From JAKQHY01 sp034429475 (lineage in GTDB: Bacteria; Chloroflexota; Anaerolineae; B4-G1; SLSP01): 19,889 bases of DNA. The notes under the pieces are model-generated. The model made no database searches. It was given only the letters and a program-made list of their open reading frames with translations, and was not told the origin of the DNA. The stretch spans positions 1 to 19,889 of the forward strand of contig DAOUGD010000228.1 of NCBI GenBank assembly GCA_034429475.1. The letters run 5' to 3'. This document shows positions 16,435 to 19,889 of this stretch, in pieces. Each line of letters opens with the position of its first letter. Position 1 is the first letter of the stretch. A program made the translations under genes and the position numbers.

Positions 16435-16962
16435 TTAACCTTGCCCTCTTTGAATTGACAAATACTCGTCTCGGTTGATTGTGAATGCGTAACCGCCTTC
16501 TTCGTCTAATCCTGTATATTTCATGTTGATTTTTTCCATAACACGTTTTGATGCAAAATTTTCTGGCGCTGCGCCTCCATGAATGCTAGCTAATTTCAAT
16601 TGTGCAAAAGCATAGTCAAGTAATGCGCCTGCTGCCTCAGTAGCCAACCCTTTTCCCCAATAATTAGACTTCAACAAATAAAACAATGCAGGATCAGCAT
16701 CTTTTTCGTTTGTATGATCCAACCCGCACCATCCGATGAATTCATGGGTATCTTTAAAAATTACAGCAAGACAAAGGTGAATCACTTTTCCAGATACGTT
16801 CTGTGCATGATTGGAGAGCATCCATTTGATTTTCTGCTCTGCTTCTGGACGAGAAATTGGCTCTTTATCTAAATTCCAACTGGAAGCCACACCATTAATA
16901 TCTGCCATAGTAACAGTTCTAAGAATCAAATTGGCTGTCTCAATCATTACCATAAATGTCAT
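16435..16962 (-). CDS. GNAT acetyltransferase, RimJ/RimL-like
   Basis: A 175-residue GNAT protein that would transfer an acetyl group from acetyl-CoA to an amine. The acetyl-CoA-binding motif A is FYLLKSNYWGKGLATEAAGA (94-113, with the GKGLA turn). IETANLILRTVTMADI (7-22) is the usual RimJ-type N-terminus and NFASKRVMEKINM (135-147) is the C-terminal CoA-side block. I place the start at ATG 16962, preceded by AGAGG at suitable spacing; a longer frame to 17028 would run into a palindromic region. The gene is clearly more AT-rich than its neighbours, which suggests acquisition by transfer. It precedes the APH-like kinase by 25 bases. The acceptor may be a ribosomal protein, a peptide or an aminoglycoside. 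Confidence 0.82.
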   Translation of the reverse strand: MTFMVMIETANLILRTVTMADINGVASSWNLDKEPISRPEAEQKIKWMLSNHAQNVSGKVIHLCLAVIFKDTHEFIGWCGLDHTNEKDADPALFYLLKSNYWGKGLATEAAGALLDYAFAQLKLASIHGGAAPENFASKRVMEKINMKYTGLDEEGGYAFTINRDEYLSIQRGQG

Positions 16963-17008
16963 TACCGTACCTCTTTTCTGCCCAACGCCGCGTATCACCC
17001 GACACCAG

Positions 17009-17048
17009 GCCAGCAAAACTCGCCTCACTTACAAGCGCCTTTGCTGGC
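17009..17048. repeat. Hairpin upstream of the GNAT gene
   Basis: GCCAGCAAA (17009-17017) and TTTGCTGGC (17040-17048) form a perfect 9-bp stem with a 22-base loop, in the AT-rich leader of the acetyltransferase gene. GCCCAAC (16980-16986), which reads GTTGGGC on the gene strand, lies 18 bases before the start codon and fits the integron core GTTRRRY. No matching inverse core is found, so an attC call is not made. Confidence 0.5.
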
Positions 17049-17073
17049 ACATAACCTTTGAAAAATAGGGGCC

Positions 17074-17180
17074 TCCAGGATTTCGCGGGGTGGCGCGGCG
17101 GAGTCCCGAACTTGTTCGGGGTTTACGCGCAAACACCCCAACAAGTTGGGGACTCTGGAGTCCTAACCCCGCAAAATCCC
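17074..17180. repeat. Nested palindromic repeat unit (REP/cruciform type)
   Basis: The outer arms are GGATTTCGCGGGGT (17078-17091) and ACCCCGCAAAATCC (17166-17179), complementary at 13 of 14 positions. The inner arms, 17101-17121 and 17136-17155, are inverted copies differing at two places, and each is itself a palindrome (CCCGAACTTGTTCGGG and CCCCAACAAGTTGGGG). The whole unit can fold into one long cruciform. It is non-coding. Its architecture of paired palindromes resembles the smaller unit at 1238-1274, but the sequence differs. Confidence 0.75.
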
Positions 17181-17492
17181 AAAGAGCCAAAAATAGAGTG
17201 GTAGGGGGGCGGGTGCATGCGCTTGTTGGGCCATTCTTGCGGACTGGAACCGCCTTGCTTGTGCCACTAATGCTATCATACATCGTTCAAAAGGAGTAAC
17301 TTATTATACAGAATATAGCCAAGTGTTATAGTTAACCAAGCAAAGAAGCCAAGCAAAGAAGCCAAGGGTACTCCCGAACAGATATGGTGGATAATTCTGA
17401 GCCTGGGCCGGGTGGAGGTCAGTTGAAATTTTTCCTCAATTGCGTATGGTGTAGGAGGAATCCCCCCAACTATCCGATAAGCGAGGTGGAGG
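17181..17492. other. Gene-free stretch with a short tandem repeat
   Basis: No gene is supported. AAGGAG at 17291-17296 is followed by no usable start codon. A 13-base unit, CCAAGCAAAGAAG, occurs twice in tandem plus a partial third copy (17336-17366). The minus-strand frame 17276-17638 ends in a hydrophobic run, but that run is made partly by this repeat, so I do not accept it as a gene. Confidence 0.5.
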
Positions 17493-17657
17493 ATGATGCA
17501 ACGCTCCGTGTGGCTCGGGTTGTTCGTTGGCTTGTGTGCGATTCGCCTGGTCTGGCAGTGGTGGGGGTGGCTCCGCGAGTGTCTCCGGTCGTTTCTCAAG
17601 TGCGCGGAACGCGCGTCCTGCGGCCGCACACACCCCATTCGCTTGAGTACCAGGTAG
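17493..17657 (+). CDS. Short hydrophobic open frame, possibly an IS transposase N-terminal remnant
   Basis: A 54-residue frame starts at two consecutive ATG codons right behind GAGGTGGAGG. It has a hydrophobic, Trp-rich first half (VWLGLFVGLCAIRLVWQWWG) and a basic, Cys-containing second half. A frame change near the end would give LRPHTPH, similar to the RPLRPRTPDDC segment that follows a hydrophobic leader in the transposase family of 1-73. It is therefore either a small membrane protein or, more likely, debris of such a transposase. I do not recognise a function. Confidence 0.25.
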   Translation: MMQRSVWLGLFVGLCAIRLVWQWWGWLRECLRSFLKCAERASCGRTHPIRLSTR

Positions 17658-17756
17658 GGTGGCTTGCCTGGAATCCCCGCGAATAAGGCCGTGTATTACC
17701 AAATCCTATCTTAATTATAGAAAACTCAGAAGAATTGTCGCGTGATGATGGTGTGA

Positions 17757-17859
17757 GGGGGCGTTCTAAATTCAGGACAGTGCGCTGTAGATGGGTTTCG
17801 CGGCTTTAGCCGCACCCGACGCTCAGGAACCAGATTGCCCTTTTTTGTGCAACGCCCCC
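17757..17859. repeat. MITE-like unit with perfect 9-bp terminal inverted repeats
   Basis: GGGGGCGTT (17757-17765) and AACGCCCCC (17851-17859) bound a 103-base non-coding unit. Inside it GCGGCT (17800-17805) pairs with AGCCGC (17808-17813) and GGGT with ACCC outside it, a hairpin of the 'GCGGCTTTAGCCGC' kind often seen scattered in bacterial genomes. It could be a small non-autonomous element or an IS remnant. No target duplication is obvious. Confidence 0.5.
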
Positions 17860-18003
17860 CCGTTAGGAGTGCCCGTAAGCAAGGTGCGAGATTTGAAGTA
17901 AAATAGGATACAGATGAGCAGGAAGGTCCACGAATTTTCTATCGTTGGGATCCGTGGCCTTTTATGCTTTTCTGTGCCCCAATACTGTTACCAGAGGCCT
18001 GCA

Positions 18004-18915
18004 ATGGAAACTCTCACCTTGACCCAACGCATCCTGTACGTTACCGGCTTGCCGCGCGCCGGTTCGACCCTGTTGTGCCAACTGCTCGGCCAGCACCCGC
18101 AGATCTACAGCCCCGGCCACAGCTCGCCGCTCAGCCAGGTGTTCAACACCCTGCGCGCGCAGCTCAGCGACGACCCCTTCTTCCTCTCCCAACTCGACGT
18201 AGACTTTGACCTCACCTACACGCGCCTGATCAACGCCTACCGGGGCTTCATCAACGGCTGGTTCGCCGAGACCGACCGGCCGGTGGTGGTGGACAAGAAT
18301 CGCGGCTGGCTGCGGATGATCGAGACGGTGGCCCTACTCGATCCCCAGTTCAGGATGTTGGTCTGCGTCCGCGACTTGCGCCAGGTCTACGGCTCGATTG
18401 AGGCCCAGCACCAGCAGACGCTGCTGCTGGACTTCCCCGATCACATGCCGCCCCACGCCGTCTACGAGCGCGCCGACGCGCTGTTCGGCAAGGAGGGCGT
18501 GATTGGCGGCCCGCTCAAATCCATCGAGTACCTGCTCCAGGACGCCCCGCAACCGTTGCGCGAGCGCGTGGGCTTCGTGGCCTTCGAGGCACTGATGAGC
18601 GACCCCGTAGAAACCATGCGCCTGCTCTACCGCTGGCTCGACCTGCCGCCCGCGCCCTTCGACCCGCAGCAGTTGACGGTGCGGCCGCACGAGAGCGACA
18701 GCTACTACCGCTGGAAGTACCGCCACGCCACCCACGCCAGCATCCGCCCGCCCACGCCGCACGCCATCTCCCCGCGCATCGAGCAGGAAATCCTCAAGAA
18801 CTTCGGCTGGTTCTTCGAGCAGTTCTACGCTGGCCCGCCACAGTCGGCGGCAGACACTCCACCCAAGCCCAAACCCGGGCTGCTCTCCAAATTCGGGCGA
18901 GGAAAGGGGGGATAG
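18004..18915 (+). CDS. PAPS-dependent sulfotransferase
   Basis: A 303-residue cytosolic-type sulfotransferase that moves a sulfo group from PAPS to a hydroxyl or amine acceptor. The 5'-phosphosulfate-binding loop GLPRAGSTLL is at residues 15-24 after a beta strand, and the 3'-phosphate-binding segment VCVRDLRQVYGSI at 120-132 has Arg123 and Ser131. I prefer ATG 18004 over ATG 17914: AGAGG at 17993-17997 is well placed, the family usually begins only a few residues before this loop, and the extra 30 codons are AT-rich and unlike the rest. The C-terminal Pro/Lys-rich tail is probably disordered. Acceptor unknown; modification of a surface glycan or lipid would fit the neighbouring surface-protein genes, but that is inference. 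Confidence 0.85.
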   Translation: METLTLTQRILYVTGLPRAGSTLLCQLLGQHPQIYSPGHSSPLSQVFNTLRAQLSDDPFFLSQLDVDFDLTYTRLINAYRGFINGWFAETDRPVVVDKNRGWLRMIETVALLDPQFRMLVCVRDLRQVYGSIEAQHQQTLLLDFPDHMPPHAVYERADALFGKEGVIGGPLKSIEYLLQDAPQPLRERVGFVAFEALMSDPVETMRLLYRWLDLPPAPFDPQQLTVRPHESDSYYRWKYRHATHASIRPPTPHAISPRIEQEILKNFGWFFEQFYAGPPQSAADTPPKPKPGLLSKFGRGKGG

Positions 18916-18934
18916 CACAAGAACGAAAATTTCA

Positions 18935-18950
18935 ACGCAGAGACGCAGAG
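18935..18950. repeat. Direct repeat ACGCAGAG x2
   Basis: Two tandem copies of ACGCAGAG are followed by six T residues, just after the sulfotransferase stop. The repeat is of a kind often dispersed in intergenic DNA. The T-run lacks a good stem before it, so I do not call a terminator. Confidence 0.5.
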
Positions 18951-18956
18951 TTTTTT

Positions 18957-18995
18957 GACTATCGGACTATCTGACTGACGACCATCAGACTATTT
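18957..18995. repeat. Degenerate 8-bp tandem repeat GACTATCN
   Basis: GACTATCG, GACTATCT, GACTGACG, ACCATCA and GACTATTT follow one another in the gap between the sulfotransferase and the next gene, ending just upstream of its GGAGGAG ribosome-binding site. Confidence 0.6.
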
Positions 18996-19009
18996 TCGGA
19001 GGAGATACT

Positions 19010-19889
19010 ATGGAGACGCAAATAACGGAATCGTCCCAGGACAAGCCCACCGGCTATTTCCTGTGGTTCAGGCTTAAGGCCGCGCTGGCGTGGCTCAAAC
19101 GCGTGGTAATGGCGACGCTCATCGCCGGCTCGTTCTACATCGGCGCGGCGACGCCGGTGCGCGCGGCGGGTTTTACCGCCAACGACTACGGCACACTGGT
19201 CACGGCCATTAACAATGCCAATGATGAGGGTAACTATCCCGGCCTCGACACGATCACGCTCACCGGCGACATCACACTGAGCGGCAATCTACCCCTCATC
19301 CGCAGCGACATCGTCTTTGAGGGCAACAGTCATTCCATCAGCGGTAATGATCAGTATCGCGTCTTTTTCGTGGGGCGTTTTGATAGCGCCCCCACCGTCA
19401 CCTTTCGCAACCTCACCATTCAGCACGGCAGAGCGCAGGGCGGCAACGGCGGCGGCGGCGGAGCGGGACTGGGCGGCGGCATATTCGTGTACGACGGTAA
19501 TGTAACCGTGCAAAACGTCACTTTTGCCAACAACGCCGCCCTGGGAGGCAGCCGCACCGGCTCTCTGGGGGGCGGCGGTATGGGCGGCAATGGCGGCAGC
19601 AGCAATGGCGGCGGCGGCGGGTTATGGGCCGGCGCGGACGGCGGCAGTGGGGCCAACAACGGCGGCGGCGCGGGCAATTATGGCGGCGGCGGCGGCGGGG
19701 CGTCCTACGCCGGCGGCGCTGGCGGCGGCTTGAACGGCGGCGGCGGCGGCTACTATAGCGGCGGCGGCGGCGGTTTGAACGGCGGCGGCGGTGGCTACTA
19801 TAGCGGCGGCGGCGGCGGTTGGGGCGGCGGCGGCGGCGCCGGCAAGAGCTGGGGGGGCCCCGGCGGGGTGGGCGGTGGCGGCGGGGGCG
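19010..19889 (+). CDS. Secreted beta-helix surface protein with extreme glycine-rich insert (right-edge partial)
   Basis: An open frame starts at ATG 19010, seven bases after GGAGGAG, and runs off the right edge without a stop (293 codons visible). Residues 1-33 are a long, charged n-region, then VVMATLIAGSFYIGAA and a cleavage site near PVRAAG (about 52): an extended signal peptide. Residues 55-140 read as right-handed beta-helix coils (ITLTGDITLSGNLPLI, FEGNSHSISGN, TVTFRNLTIQHG), as in pectate-lyase-like adhesins. From about residue 145 the chain becomes Gly-dominated, broken by one further helix coil (VTVQNVTFANNAA). LNGGGGGYYSGGGGG-type units follow from 19727 with a 48-base period. Such Gly-rich loops occur between coils of large surface adhesins. 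Role in adhesion is inferred; the C-terminus and any anchor are not seen. Confidence 0.8.
   Translation, partial: METQITESSQDKPTGYFLWFRLKAALAWLKRVVMATLIAGSFYIGAATPVRAAGFTANDYGTLVTAINNANDEGNYPGLDTITLTGDITLSGNLPLIRSDIVFEGNSHSISGNDQYRVFFVGRFDSAPTVTFRNLTIQHGRAQGGNGGGGGAGLGGGIFVYDGNVTVQNVTFANNAALGGSRTGSLGGGGMGGNGGSSNGGGGGLWAGADGGSGANNGGGAGNYGGGGGGASYAGGAGGGLNGGGGGYYSGGGGGLNGGGGGYYSGGGGGWGGGGGAGKSWGGPGGVGGGGGG
19727..19822 (+). repeat. 48-bp tandem repeat coding for Gly-Tyr-rich units
   Basis: Two adjacent copies run from TTGAAC (19727 and 19775) through TACTATAGC to a GGC/GGT run. The first has six Gly codons after Asn, the second five, a one-codon slippage difference. The surrounding GGC-rich DNA continues to the window edge and would hamper assembly. 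Confidence 0.75.

Noticed and set aside
16980..17060. Integron attC site upstream of the GNAT gene
   Set aside because: GTTGGGC on the gene strand fits the 3' core, but no inverse RYYYAAC core is found at the other end of the stem.
17276..17638. Minus-strand open frame with a hydrophobic C-terminus
   Set aside because: The hydrophobic run is partly created by a 13-base tandem repeat, and the N-terminal half is low-complexity His/Arg/Pro sequence.
17384..17686. Plus-strand open frame of 100 codons overlapping the short 54-codon frame
   Set aside because: No ribosome-binding site and no domain; only its RVLRPHTPH piece recalls a transposase segment, which fits a frameshifted remnant better.
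17914..18003. Upstream ATG giving a sulfotransferase 30 residues longer
   Set aside because: The extra part is AT-rich and has no family similarity, while ATG 18004 has a better ribosome-binding site and fits the family's short lead to the PAPS loop.

Overview
The window looks like a chromosomal accessory region of a filamentous or otherwise surface-protein-rich Chloroflexota bacterium (Anaerolineae/Caldilineae type). The evidence is indirect. There is a very large secreted multidomain protein with an IYLPLMLR segment, a motif I associate with exported Chloroflexota proteins. Coding DNA is GC-rich, insertion-sequence debris is dense, and the intergenic regions carry many palindromes. No rRNA, tRNA or CRISPR array was seen.

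Layout. Positions 1-73 hold the last codons of a transposase. Positions 521-8380 (+) encode a secreted protein of about 2619 residues: signal peptide, DNRLRE-like region, long beta-rich middle, two fibronectin type III domains, Asp-rich calcium-binding repeats, IYLPLMLR, and a C-terminal array of seven repeats that reads as a seven-bladed beta-propeller. Positions 8518-8811 (-) hold the RNA-binding KH protein KhpA, whose 5' end appears to have been replaced by mobile DNA. Positions 8800-10851 are an insertion-sequence graveyard: fragments of two unrelated transposases, then an IS256-family element with both terminal inverted repeats but a frameshifted transposase. Positions 10852-11079 are the tail of a WYL-type regulator.

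From 11150 to 16962 four genes lie on the minus strand: an M20 amidohydrolase, a GH31 alpha-glycosidase, an APH-fold kinase and a GNAT acetyltransferase. The last two form a short operon-like pair, and the acetyltransferase is visibly AT-rich. The 680-base gap between amidohydrolase and glycosidase holds a structured stretch that may be the 5' part of a group II intron. The gap upstream of the glycosidase holds a LacI-type operator-like palindrome.

Positions 16963-17913 are mostly non-coding, with nested palindromes and a MITE-like unit. Then come a PAPS-dependent sulfotransferase (18004-18915, +) and, running off the right edge, a secreted beta-helix protein with an extreme glycine-rich insert (19010-19889, +).

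No single pathway joins these genes. The common themes are cell-surface or secreted products (giant protein, glycine-rich protein), small-molecule modification (sulfotransferase, acetyltransferase, kinase, amidohydrolase, glycosidase) and heavy rearrangement by mobile elements. I found no convincing new multi-gene system. The most unusual items are the coding palindrome inside the giant gene, the Cys-paired propeller, the atypical M20 enzyme and the possible intron remnant.
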